Shown here piece by piece: positions 6,784 through 12,773 of a stretch of DNA of 19,573 nucleotides. Within the stretch, counting starts at the first letter, position 1. Every line of letters starts with the position of its first letter. The translations under genes were made by a program, and so were the position numbers. The DNA comes from 40CM-4-65-16 sp035279785 (GTDB taxonomy: Bacteria > Chloroflexota > Dormibacteria > Dormibacterales > Dormibacteraceae): contig DATEHC010000149.1 in NCBI GenBank assembly GCA_035279785.1, positions 1 through 19,573 of the forward strand, in the 5' to 3' direction. The notes beneath the pieces are model-generated. The model was not told where the DNA came from, made no database searches, and was given only the letters and a program-made list of their open reading frames with translations.

Positions 6784-7557
6784 CTAGGGCAACCGGTTGA
6801 TCCAGGCCGGTGTGGCGTACTTGGTCTCGACGAGCTGCTGCGCCCGCTCGAGCTCAGCGTGCGTCGGTTCAGTCGTGGCCGCGCCGAATTCCTCAACGAA
6901 GTACTCGGTCATGGTTCGCGCCACGTCATCGCAGGAAAGCAGCGTGAACCAGGACAGGGGAGACACGGACTTGTCGGCGCTGCGCACGCCGCGTCCGGAG
7001 AGACTGGACCGCCCGATGCGGATGAGTCGCGGCAGTACCGTGACGTCCATCGCGTGCGCGATCGTCGTGTGGTGCAGCACGAACCCCCGGCGCCGCGCCT
7101 GGGCCGCGCCCGCGATCTTGCCGCGCGGCGAGATTATGTCGTTGATCTCGCGGTAAGACGCCGGCACGCCGATCCGGCGAAACGCCTGCACCGCCCACTC
7201 GTCGAGCAACGCGTACGACTTGCGAAAGCTGATCCCCGCCACCGCCGACTCGGGCAGGTACATCGAGAACGTGATCGTTCGGTCGGGCTCGCACAGCATC
7301 GTGCCCCCGCCACTCATCCGCCTCGTCACCACGAACCGCAACGCGTGCGCGGCCGCTGCGTCGACCTCGTTCATCACCGATTGATGCGATCCGAGCACGA
7401 GCGCGCAGTCGGCCCAGCGCCACATCCGCATCGTTGGCGGCCTGCGCCCCGCGATCACCTCCTCGAGCAGCACCTCGTCGAGCGCCATGTGCATGTGCGC
7501 GGGATGCGGCGCGTACGGCATCACTTCCCACTTGGCATCGTGCAGACCACCCGACAT
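6784..7557 (-). CDS. Lipoate--protein ligase A-family protein (BPL/LPL catalytic domain)
   Basis: 257 aa from ATG 7557. LplA/LipM-family features are HMHMALDEVLLEEV (about 21-34), TMRMWRWADCALVLGSHQ, RRMSGGGTMLCEPDRTITFS (79-98, the RRxSGGG lipoyl-adenylate loop), NDIISPRGKIAGAAQ with the probable catalytic Lys147, and GFVLHHTTI. Family enzymes attach lipoate or octanoate to E2/GcvH domains. The NDII...GKIAG form resembles ATP-using LplA more than LipM octanoyltransferases, and I see no LipM-type Cys nearby. It lacks a full C-terminal accessory domain, so a separate partner may be needed. The N-terminus is uncertain: ATG 7584, nine codons earlier, is also in frame. It heads an operon with the VOC gene. 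Confidence 0.85.
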   Translation of the reverse strand: MSGGLHDAKWEVMPYAPHPAHMHMALDEVLLEEVIAGRRPPTMRMWRWADCALVLGSHQSVMNEVDAAAAHALRFVVTRRMSGGGTMLCEPDRTITFSMYLPESAVAGISFRKSYALLDEWAVQAFRRIGVPASYREINDIISPRGKIAGAAQARRRGFVLHHTTIAHAMDVTVLPRLIRIGRSSLSGRGVRSADKSVSPLSWFTLLSCDDVARTMTEYFVEEFGAATTEPTHAELERAQQLVETKYATPAWINRLP

Positions 7558-7585
7558 GGCTCTGCCAGTATTCCTGAAGGACATG
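7555..7585. promoter_or_regulatory. Overlapping divergent start region (two CATG start pairs around an AGTATT/AATACT element)
   Basis: CATG at 7555-7558 and again at 7582-7585 each supply an in-frame ATG on both strands: minus 7557 or 7584 for the ligase, plus 7556 or 7583 for the MFS gene. Between them, AGTATT at 7567-7572 reads AATACT on the other strand, a weak -10-like match placed 10 nt before plus ATG 7583 and 9 nt before minus ATG 7557. One symmetric promoter may serve both genes with almost no leader. The start codons are certain as sequence; the promoter is inferred. Confidence 0.35.
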
Positions 7586-8731
7586 CAGCACCGACGGACG
7601 TTGTGGACCCTCTACGCAGTCAACTTCCTGAACGCGATCGGGATGTGGTTTTTTCTGCCTTTGCTGCCGATCTTCATCGGTCGGAGGGGAGGCTCCGCCG
7701 CGCTCGTCGGCGTCGTCTTCGCCGCGGGCTTGGTGGCAAACGCGGTGGTCCGCTACCCGGCCGGCTGGGCGTCCGACCGATTCGGCACACGCACTGTGCT
7801 GATCGCGTCGATGGTTGCGACGTCCGCCCTCTTTCTCGCGTACCTGCTGCCCCTGCCTCTGGCCGCGTTCGTGTTCGTGCGGCTGCTGCACGGTGCGGCG
7901 CAGGGCGCCTACTGGCCGCCGGCAAATGGTCTGGTCGCCGAAGTCACCGAGCCACGGGAGCGAGGGCGCGCCTTCGGCTACATGCAGGCGACGAACATGG
8001 CCGGACTCCTCATCGGGCCCGCGGTGGGAGGCTTCATCGCGCTCTTCGACCTCGGCCAGGTGTTCTTGATCGCCGCCGTCCTCTCGGCGCTGTCCGTCGT
8101 CGCGCTGGCGATGCTGCCCAACGTCCGCGTCCAGGCGACGGTGGGCATGCCGGCTCGAGCGACGCACATCGCGCGGGTCCTTCTACCGCTGCTGTTGCTG
8201 GGGGCAGGCACCTCGTGGATGATCGGCTCGTTCGACACGATCTGGTCGCTTTACCTGACCGGCCGGGGCGCGTCCACGTTCGCCGTCGGCCTGTCGTTCG
8301 CGGCGTTTGGACTCCCGGCCCTTCTGTTGAGCGGCGTGGCCGGATCGCTCGGTGATCGCTTCGGCGCGCGCCGCTTCATCCTCGGCGGGCTGCTCTCGAC
8401 GGCGTTCTTTGCCGCGATCTATCCGTTCATCGCCTCGGTGCCGTGGCTCATCGGTCTAGGTTTGATCGAGGGGATGTTCACGATCTCAGGCGTACCGAGC
8501 ACGATGGCGGAGGTGAGCCGCGTGTCGGAACCCGGTCAGTACGCGCGCACGCAGGCGGTGTATCAGACGGTGCAGACCGCGATCGAGATCGTCGCCGCCC
8601 TCGCTGCCGGCGCGCTGTTCACGGTCAACCCGACTTACGCGTTCCTTGCCATCACGCTGGTCTGTCTCCTCGGCGCCGCCACCGCGTTCGTTCCTCGCCT
8701 GGCGCTGCGGACCGCGGTCGAGAAGGCATGA
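7556..8731 (+). CDS. Major facilitator superfamily (MFS) transporter
   Basis: 391 aa from ATG 7556, or 382 aa if ATG 7583 (GAAGG just upstream) is used. About twelve hydrophobic helices are visible, with the MFS motif A between helices 2 and 3 as GWASDRFGTR (70-79) and a degenerate second copy, GSLGDRFGARR, after the central loop. VRLLHGAAQGAYWPPANGLVAEV and GYMQATNMAGLLIGPAVGGF match helices 4-5 of drug/metabolite exporters. It is probably a proton-coupled efflux carrier of unknown substrate. The stop overlaps the start of the phosphoesterase gene (ATGA, 8728-8731), so the two are translationally coupled. The start overlaps that of the divergent ligase gene. Confidence 0.92.
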   Translation: MALPVFLKDMQHRRTLWTLYAVNFLNAIGMWFFLPLLPIFIGRRGGSAALVGVVFAAGLVANAVVRYPAGWASDRFGTRTVLIASMVATSALFLAYLLPLPLAAFVFVRLLHGAAQGAYWPPANGLVAEVTEPRERGRAFGYMQATNMAGLLIGPAVGGFIALFDLGQVFLIAAVLSALSVVALAMLPNVRVQATVGMPARATHIARVLLPLLLLGAGTSWMIGSFDTIWSLYLTGRGASTFAVGLSFAAFGLPALLLSGVAGSLGDRFGARRFILGGLLSTAFFAAIYPFIASVPWLIGLGLIEGMFTISGVPSTMAEVSRVSEPGQYARTQAVYQTVQTAIEIVAALAAGALFTVNPTYAFLAITLVCLLGAATAFVPRLALRTAVEKA

Positions 8732-9711
8732 GCGCGAGCTCGAGCCCGATCAAGCACGTGGTGATCATCCTCAAGGAGAACCACGGCTACGACAACTACT
8801 TCGGCTCGTATCCCGGCGGCAATGGGGTCGCGATGCCCGCGAGCCCGAACCCGCCTCCGAGGGACCCGGACCACCGCCACGCCGCATGGTTGACCCGCGA
8901 CAAGACCGCGCCTCGCGTCGCGTTTCCGCAGAGCGAGATTCCTCACTACTGGGGTTACGCGGACCAGTTCACGCTCTGCGACAACTACTTCACCGACGTC
9001 GCCGGTCCGTCGACGCCCAACCACCTGATGGCGATCATGGCCGACTCGGCGGGGCTGATCGACAATCCCTCGACCAGCTACCGCAAGCATCCGGGGCCGC
9101 CGCTGGTGGATCAGCCCTCGCTGCCGTCGCAGCTCGACGCCGCGGGGTTGTCGTGGGGCAACTACAACGGTTACGCCTTCGAGTTCATCAAGTACACCGC
9201 AGGCAAGAAGAAGACGTGGCAGCAATTCGCCGCGGACGCATCCGCGGGCAAGCTGCCTTCGGTGTCGTGGCTTTACTCGGACGAGCTCGAGAGCGAGCAT
9301 CCCGCCGACACCGCGACGCAACGGGTGGCCGGCATGGGCGACGTGAGCAAGGGCAGCCAGTGGACGGTCGGCCAGGTCCAGGCGGCCGCCGCCGCGGGCC
9401 TGTGGCCGCAGGTCGCGATCTTCATCACGTGGGACGACTGGGGCGGCTGGTGGGACCACGTCGCTCCGCCCGAGGTCGAGAAGTGGACCGACGGGACGCA
9501 GTTCCGATTCGGCGGCCGGGTGGGATGCCTGGTGCTGAGCCCCTACGCGCGCAAGGGGTATGTGTCGAAGGCGCAGCACTCGCACGTGAGCCTCATCAAG
9601 TTCTGCGAGAACCAGTTCGGCCTGCCTTCACTGAACGCGCGCACGCAAGCGTCGGACGGGATGGAGGACTGCTTCGACTTCACGCAGTCACCGCTGCAGC
9701 CGCCTCAGTAA
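8728..9711 (+). CDS. Phospholipase C / acid phosphatase-type phosphoesterase (PF04185), no signal peptide
   Basis: 327 aa of the alkaline-phosphatase-like phosphoesterase family. The metal-site opening VVIILKENHGYDNYFGSYPG (11-30) corresponds to ENRSFDxYFG of phospholipase C; GPSTPNHLMAIMADSAG (93-109) carries the likely Ser/Thr nucleophile (S95/T96); WDDWGGWWDHVAPP (235-248) provides the Asp and His ligands; GCLVLSPYARKGYV and HSHVSLIKFCENQFGLP complete the fold. Relatives such as PlcC/AcpA are usually exported, often through Tat. Here the catalytic motif starts at residue 11 with no signal sequence, and the 4-bp overlap with the MFS gene leaves little room for a longer start. A cytoplasmic enzyme, or one lacking its export signal, is implied. 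The substrate is unknown. Confidence 0.88.
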   Translation: MSASSSPIKHVVIILKENHGYDNYFGSYPGGNGVAMPASPNPPPRDPDHRHAAWLTRDKTAPRVAFPQSEIPHYWGYADQFTLCDNYFTDVAGPSTPNHLMAIMADSAGLIDNPSTSYRKHPGPPLVDQPSLPSQLDAAGLSWGNYNGYAFEFIKYTAGKKKTWQQFAADASAGKLPSVSWLYSDELESEHPADTATQRVAGMGDVSKGSQWTVGQVQAAAAAGLWPQVAIFITWDDWGGWWDHVAPPEVEKWTDGTQFRFGGRVGCLVLSPYARKGYVSKAQHSHVSLIKFCENQFGLPSLNARTQASDGMEDCFDFTQSPLQPPQ

Positions 9712-9715
9712 TCGC

Positions 9716-9778
9716 GCGATAGTCCGGACTAACTACGCATCATCGCCGCGCGGATACGCGGATAGTCCGGACTTACGC
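9716..9778. repeat. Paired palindromic element, copy 1 (AGTCCGGACT pair, 43 bp apart)
   Basis: Two AGTCCGGACT palindromes (9721-9730 and 9764-9773) lie with centres 43 bp apart. They can pair as GCG, a 2-nt mismatch, then an 11-bp stem, enclosing a loop of about 31 nt. The pair fills the convergent gap from 4 nt after the phosphoesterase stop to the base before the GNAT stop. A 24-bp stretch (9715-9738) recurs exactly, inverted, at 16268-16291. A REP/BIME-like or bidirectional-terminator role is inferred; there is no T-tract. Confidence 0.75.
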
Positions 9779-10300
9779 CTAGTAACGGACGTCGTCGAGC
9801 GAGCGCCAGCCGTAAGAGACTTCTTGAAGCGAGGCCGAGCCGATGGTGATCGGCTGGCTGCGCACGTAGCCGCCGCCCAGCCGCTCATAGAAATGACGCG
9901 CGTGATGGTTGTCGCGCAGCACCCACACGATCATGTCCGGGAGGCGCAGGTCGCGCAGTCCCTGCACCACCGCCTGCACGAGGCGGCGCCCGTGGCCGCG
10001 CCGCTCCGCGGTCTGCAACACATAGATCGCGTAGAGCTCGCCGCTGAAGCCGTCCTCACCCGCGCGCTCGCGGCCGCCTGAGGCGAACCCGACGACCTGC
10101 CCCTCGTCCTCTGCGACATAGACGCGACCCATGCCCGCGCCCAGGGTTCGCCCCCATCGCTCCGCGTAGCCGGCTTCGTCGAGCGCGGCGAGATAGTCGT
10201 CGGGCAGCAGTCCTCGGTACGCGGTGCGCCACGTCTCCACGTGCACGCGAGCAACCGCCGGCGCGTCCCCCACGTCCGCCGGTCGGATCACGCTGATCAT
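9779..10300 (-). CDS. GNAT family N-acetyltransferase
   Basis: 173 aa from ATG 10300. The GNAT fold shows as ISVIRPADVGDAPAVARVHVETWRTAYRGLLPDDYL (2-36), the central strand VYVAEDEGQVVGFAS, ELYAIYVLQTAERRGHGRRLVQAVV with the acetyl-CoA loop R100-R-G-H-G-R105, and WVLRDNHHARHFYERLGG. The family transfers acetyl from acetyl-CoA to an amine; the acceptor is unknown. GTG 10309 is an alternative start, but a TAGATT hexamer abuts it and lies 9 nt before ATG 10300, favouring the ATG on a near-leaderless mRNA. It is separated by 40 bp from the upstream thioesterase gene, so it may have its own promoter. The stop touches paired palindrome copy 1. Confidence 0.9.
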   Translation of the reverse strand: MISVIRPADVGDAPAVARVHVETWRTAYRGLLPDDYLAALDEAGYAERWGRTLGAGMGRVYVAEDEGQVVGFASGGRERAGEDGFSGELYAIYVLQTAERRGHGRRLVQAVVQGLRDLRLPDMIVWVLRDNHHARHFYERLGGGYVRSQPITIGSASLQEVSYGWRSLDDVRY

Positions 10301-10309
10301 TGCCTTCAC

Positions 10310-10315
10310 AATCTA
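10310..10315 (-). promoter_or_regulatory. Putative -10 element of the GNAT gene
   Basis: The minus strand reads TAGATT from 10315 to 10310, ending 9 nt before ATG 10300, in the 40-bp gap downstream of the thioesterase gene. It fits the TAnnnT pattern seen at several other starts here. No -35 is recognisable. Confidence 0.35.
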
Positions 10316-10340
10316 GACGGCGGGGGTAACCGGCTTTGCC

Positions 10341-10784
10341 CTAGGCCCGCACGAACGCGATCACGGCGCGGGCTTCCGCGACGATCTCTCCGCCGTCGTG
10401 CTCCACCGTCGCCTCGCAGAACGCGAGCCTCTTCGTCCGGTGGCGCACGTTTGCCCGCGCGACAAGCCTTCCCGGCTTGGCGGGGCGGAGAAAGTCGATC
10501 TTGAGGTCGGCGGTCACCGTGGACTGCCCTTCGTCCGCCAGCGTGAACGCGACTGTGGCCAGTGCCTCGTCGGCCAGCGTCGCGATCGCTCCGCCGTGCA
10601 CGATCGGACCGCGAGACGTCGGGAAGCTGTGCCGCTCGGTGGTCAGGTCGGCGGCGAGGACCAAACGCCCCGGCTCCGCCTCGACGACCGTGCCGCCGAT
10701 GTTGGCGATCATGCCGACGGCAGCCCACTCTTTGTAGATCTGGGGCAGGACGCGCAGCCCATACGGGCTTGAGGGGCTCGTCAC
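10341..10784 (-). CDS. PaaI-type hotdog-fold thioesterase
   Basis: 147 aa hotdog-domain protein. The PaaI/YbgC-like core is clear: GTVVEAEPGRLVLAADLTTE (31-50), the helix-start motif IVHGGAIATLADEALATVAF (61-80) with H63-G-G and probable catalytic Asp72, then STVTADLKIDFLRPAKPGRLVARANV. Relatives hydrolyse acyl- or phenylacetyl-CoA esters in the cytoplasm. The start is GTG 10784, whose GTGA overlaps the stop of the double-GNAT gene by 4 bp, so translation is coupled. A much longer frame runs upstream to 11111 but is only out-of-frame reading of the double-GNAT gene and shows no domain. Its partner may supply or consume an acyl-CoA, which is inference from linkage. Confidence 0.9.
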   Translation of the reverse strand: MTSPSSPYGLRVLPQIYKEWAAVGMIANIGGTVVEAEPGRLVLAADLTTERHSFPTSRGPIVHGGAIATLADEALATVAFTLADEGQSTVTADLKIDFLRPAKPGRLVARANVRHRTKRLAFCEATVEHDGGEIVAEARAVIAFVRA

Positions 10785-11752
10785 AGCGTGTGCTGCAGCT
10801 CGATCACGAGCGCCACGAGCATGTATCCCATCTCCGCATTGATGCTCAGGATCGCCGGGTTCTCCGCGTCGTTGCTGGTGCGCACACGCGTGTATCCAAC
10901 CTCGATCGCCTGCGCCATCGACTGATACTTCAGCGCGCGGGCGATACCGCGACCGCGCACGCTGCGTCGCGTGCCGGTGTACGCGGTCCAGGGAACGCCG
11001 CGGATGACGGGGCAGTCGAGGACCGAGCAGCCGACGATGTCGTCGCCTTCGCGTGCGATCCAGAAACGGTCCTGCCGGATCGCGGGATTGTCGAACCAGT
11101 AACGCCGCCACTCCTCCAGCGTCATGTCGCGCTCGGGCACCGACCGTGGCACGTCGTGATGCGACTCGAGCATGGTCCCGTACAGCTTTCGGTACTTTTC
11201 GGGGTCCTTGTCCTCACTGAATGGATGCATGACGATTCCCTTCTGGCGCATGTGATCCCGACAATCCTCCGCGGTGGTGAGGATGTGATCGCGCCGCGCG
11301 ACGAGGTCCAGCTCCGACGTCCTCAGCCGCCGGTCTTCGCGAAACCCGAGACGGTCGAGCACGCCCAGCTCGCGGGGAAAGTCTTCGCGCACTCGCGCCA
11401 CCGCGACCTCGGCGCCCTCAGCGCGCAACCACGAAGCGCCGATGTCGACCAGTTGGGCGTAGTCCTCGTCCTTCCATCTCTCATAGCGAAGCAACGGGCG
11501 GATCACGCCAAACCGCGTACCGCCGTCCGTCCAGAGATCATGCGAGACGCCAACGAATGCAATTGCGGCGCCATCGTTGACGCGCACCCGTCGCATCGCG
11601 CGCTCGAGCTCGTCGCTCATCTTCCACCAGTAGCGCAGCAGCACAGGGTCGCGCGGCTCCTGAGGATCTCGCATCGATTCCAGGTCGGCGACGAGGGCGG
11701 CGTCGTCCAGCGTGGCCGGGCGCAGCTCATGCTCCAGGTCGGTTGCGGGCAT
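10781..11752 (-). CDS. Tandem double-GNAT-domain acetyltransferase-like protein
   Basis: 323 aa with two GNAT units, an arrangement like that of mycothiol synthase MshD but without enough similarity for me to name it so. The N-terminal unit (about 8-155) has HELRPATLDDAALVADLE and a late DRLGFREDRRLR; its acetyl-CoA loop is poorly conserved. The C-terminal unit (about 195-323) has FWIAREGDDIVGCSVLDCP, YTGTRRSVRGRGIARALKYQSM with a good RGRGIA acetyl-CoA loop, and TSNDAENPAILSINAEMGY. Only the second unit therefore looks catalytic. ATG 11752 begins beside a GATTA/TAATC repeat cluster; TAACCT ends 12 nt upstream. It is coupled by 4 bp to the thioesterase gene and divergent from the TIM-barrel gene. 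Confidence 0.85.
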   Translation of the reverse strand: MPATDLEHELRPATLDDAALVADLESMRDPQEPRDPVLLRYWWKMSDELERAMRRVRVNDGAAIAFVGVSHDLWTDGGTRFGVIRPLLRYERWKDEDYAQLVDIGASWLRAEGAEVAVARVREDFPRELGVLDRLGFREDRRLRTSELDLVARRDHILTTAEDCRDHMRQKGIVMHPFSEDKDPEKYRKLYGTMLESHHDVPRSVPERDMTLEEWRRYWFDNPAIRQDRFWIAREGDDIVGCSVLDCPVIRGVPWTAYTGTRRSVRGRGIARALKYQSMAQAIEVGYTRVRTSNDAENPAILSINAEMGYMLVALVIELQHTL

Positions 11753-11754
11753 CC

Positions 11755-11789
11755 GTTGATTAGAAGGTTAATCTCTGCGGGTTGATTAG
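11755..11789. promoter_or_regulatory. Repeat cluster in a divergent promoter region (possible operator)
   Basis: GTTGATTAG occurs directly repeated at 11755-11763 and 11781-11789. GATTA (11758-11762) and TAATC (11769-11773) form an inverted repeat with a 6-bp spacer between the copies. The cluster lies between the double-GNAT gene (start 11752, minus) and the TIM-barrel gene (plus). On the plus strand TAATCT (11769-11774) resembles a -10 element. A regulator-binding role is inferred from position and symmetry. Confidence 0.35.
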
Positions 11790-11829
11790 CCGAGCAGCCA
11801 TCGGGATCGGTGGATTGAGAGGTCGCCGC

Positions 11830-12702
11830 GTGCGCTCGGTGCATCGCCTCGCGCTGTCCCCGGCCTGCTGGGGAATCAGCGAGCACACGAATTGGGGACA
11901 TCAGATCGACGTCGAGCGTGTGCTGTCCGAAGCGGCCGCGGTGGGCGAAGGGGCGATCAGCGCCGGACCTCCGGGATTCCTCCCGGACCGTAGCGACCAG
12001 GCCCGGCCGCTGCTCCGCCGGCATCGCCTGCAGGCCGTCGCCGGCCAGGTGCACGCGGTCCTTCATCACCACGAGATCCGCGGCCTCGAGCTCGCGCACA
12101 TCGACGGCCATGCGCACTGGCTCTCGGCGATCGGCGCCGGCACGCTCGTGCTGGCGGTCATCCCTGAGCGGGCACCCGGCGCGCAGCGCCCGATCCTGTC
12201 GCACTCGGAATGGGCCCACCTGCTGCACTCCATCGGCTCGGTCGAGCACGTCTGCGCACGGCACAAGCTGCGCCTTGCCGTCCAGCCGAGGTTTGGAAGC
12301 ACGATCGAAGGTCCAGACGAGATCGAGCGTCTGCTCGTCGGCTCAGAGGCGGGCCTCTGCCTCGACGTCGCGCACCTCGTCATCTCCGGCGCCGACCCGG
12401 TCGAGGTGATCGAGCTGGCCGCCGGCCGCATCCGCCACGTACACCTCAACGACGTCGACCTCGACCTCGCGCGGCGCGTGCGCGAGCACGCGCTCGACTT
12501 CGACGACGCGGTCACGCGCACGCTGTACCGGCCGCTCGGCGAGGGTGGCGCGGACGTCGCGCGGGTCATCGAGGCCCTGCGATCGGCGAGCTACCGCGGC
12601 TGGCACACGCTCGAGCAGGAGACGCGCCTGCCGACGCCCGACGTCCGGCCGCTCGGCCGGATCAGCCGCTCGCTGGAGTTCGTTCTGCCGCTACTCGGCT
12701 AG
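11830..12702 (+). CDS. Sugar phosphate isomerase/epimerase-like TIM-barrel protein (AP_endonuc_2 family)
   Basis: 290 aa of the xylose-isomerase-like TIM barrel family (PF01261), related to inosose dehydratase-type proteins. It opens HRLALSPACWGISEHTNWGHQID and closes with GLCLDVAHLVISG (D179, H182), GRIRHVHLNDVDLDL (H205) and GEGGADVARVIEALRSASYRGWHTLEQETR, which are probable metal-binding positions. Two usually conserved spots look altered: AISAGPPGFLP has Ser44 where relatives typically have Glu (TExGP), and LAVQPRFGST has Gln152/Arg154 where I expect His-x-His. Activity may be changed or lost; this rests on remembered family patterns. GTG 11830 is preceded by GAGAGG 7 nt upstream; TTG 11782 opens the same frame but adds a non-conserved extension. 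The stop is followed by palindrome copy 2. Confidence 0.75.
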   Translation: MRSVHRLALSPACWGISEHTNWGHQIDVERVLSEAAAVGEGAISAGPPGFLPDRSDQARPLLRRHRLQAVAGQVHAVLHHHEIRGLELAHIDGHAHWLSAIGAGTLVLAVIPERAPGAQRPILSHSEWAHLLHSIGSVEHVCARHKLRLAVQPRFGSTIEGPDEIERLLVGSEAGLCLDVAHLVISGADPVEVIELAAGRIRHVHLNDVDLDLARRVREHALDFDDAVTRTLYRPLGEGGADVARVIEALRSASYRGWHTLEQETRLPTPDVRPLGRISRSLEFVLPLLG

Positions 12703-12705
12703 CTC

Positions 12706-12768
12706 CGGTCAGTCCGCCTTCTCAGGCTCCCGGCGGCCGGCAATATTGCGGATAGTCCGGACTATCCG
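12706..12768. repeat. Paired palindromic element, copy 2 (one half-site, one perfect 20-bp palindrome)
   Basis: CGGATAGTCCGGACTATCCG at 12749-12768 is a perfect 20-bp palindrome. Exactly 43 bp upstream, centre to centre, is a half copy AGTCCG (12711-12716). The half copy can pair with 12758-12763, and CGG 12706-12708 with CCG 12766-12768 around a 2-nt mismatch. It lies in the convergent gap between the TIM-barrel and acyl-CoA synthetase genes. It looks like a degraded version of copies 1 and 3. Confidence 0.7.
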
Positions 12769-12773
12769 AGGTT

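Noticed and set aside
6859..8355. 498-codon plus-strand frame crossing the lipoate-ligase and MFS genes
   Set aside because: It runs antisense to one real gene and out of frame through another, is dominated by Arg/His/Pro, and contains no domain.
8635..9585. 316-codon open frame opposite the phosphoesterase gene
   Set aside because: Arg/Val-rich antisense reading of a well-supported enzyme gene with no recognisable motif.
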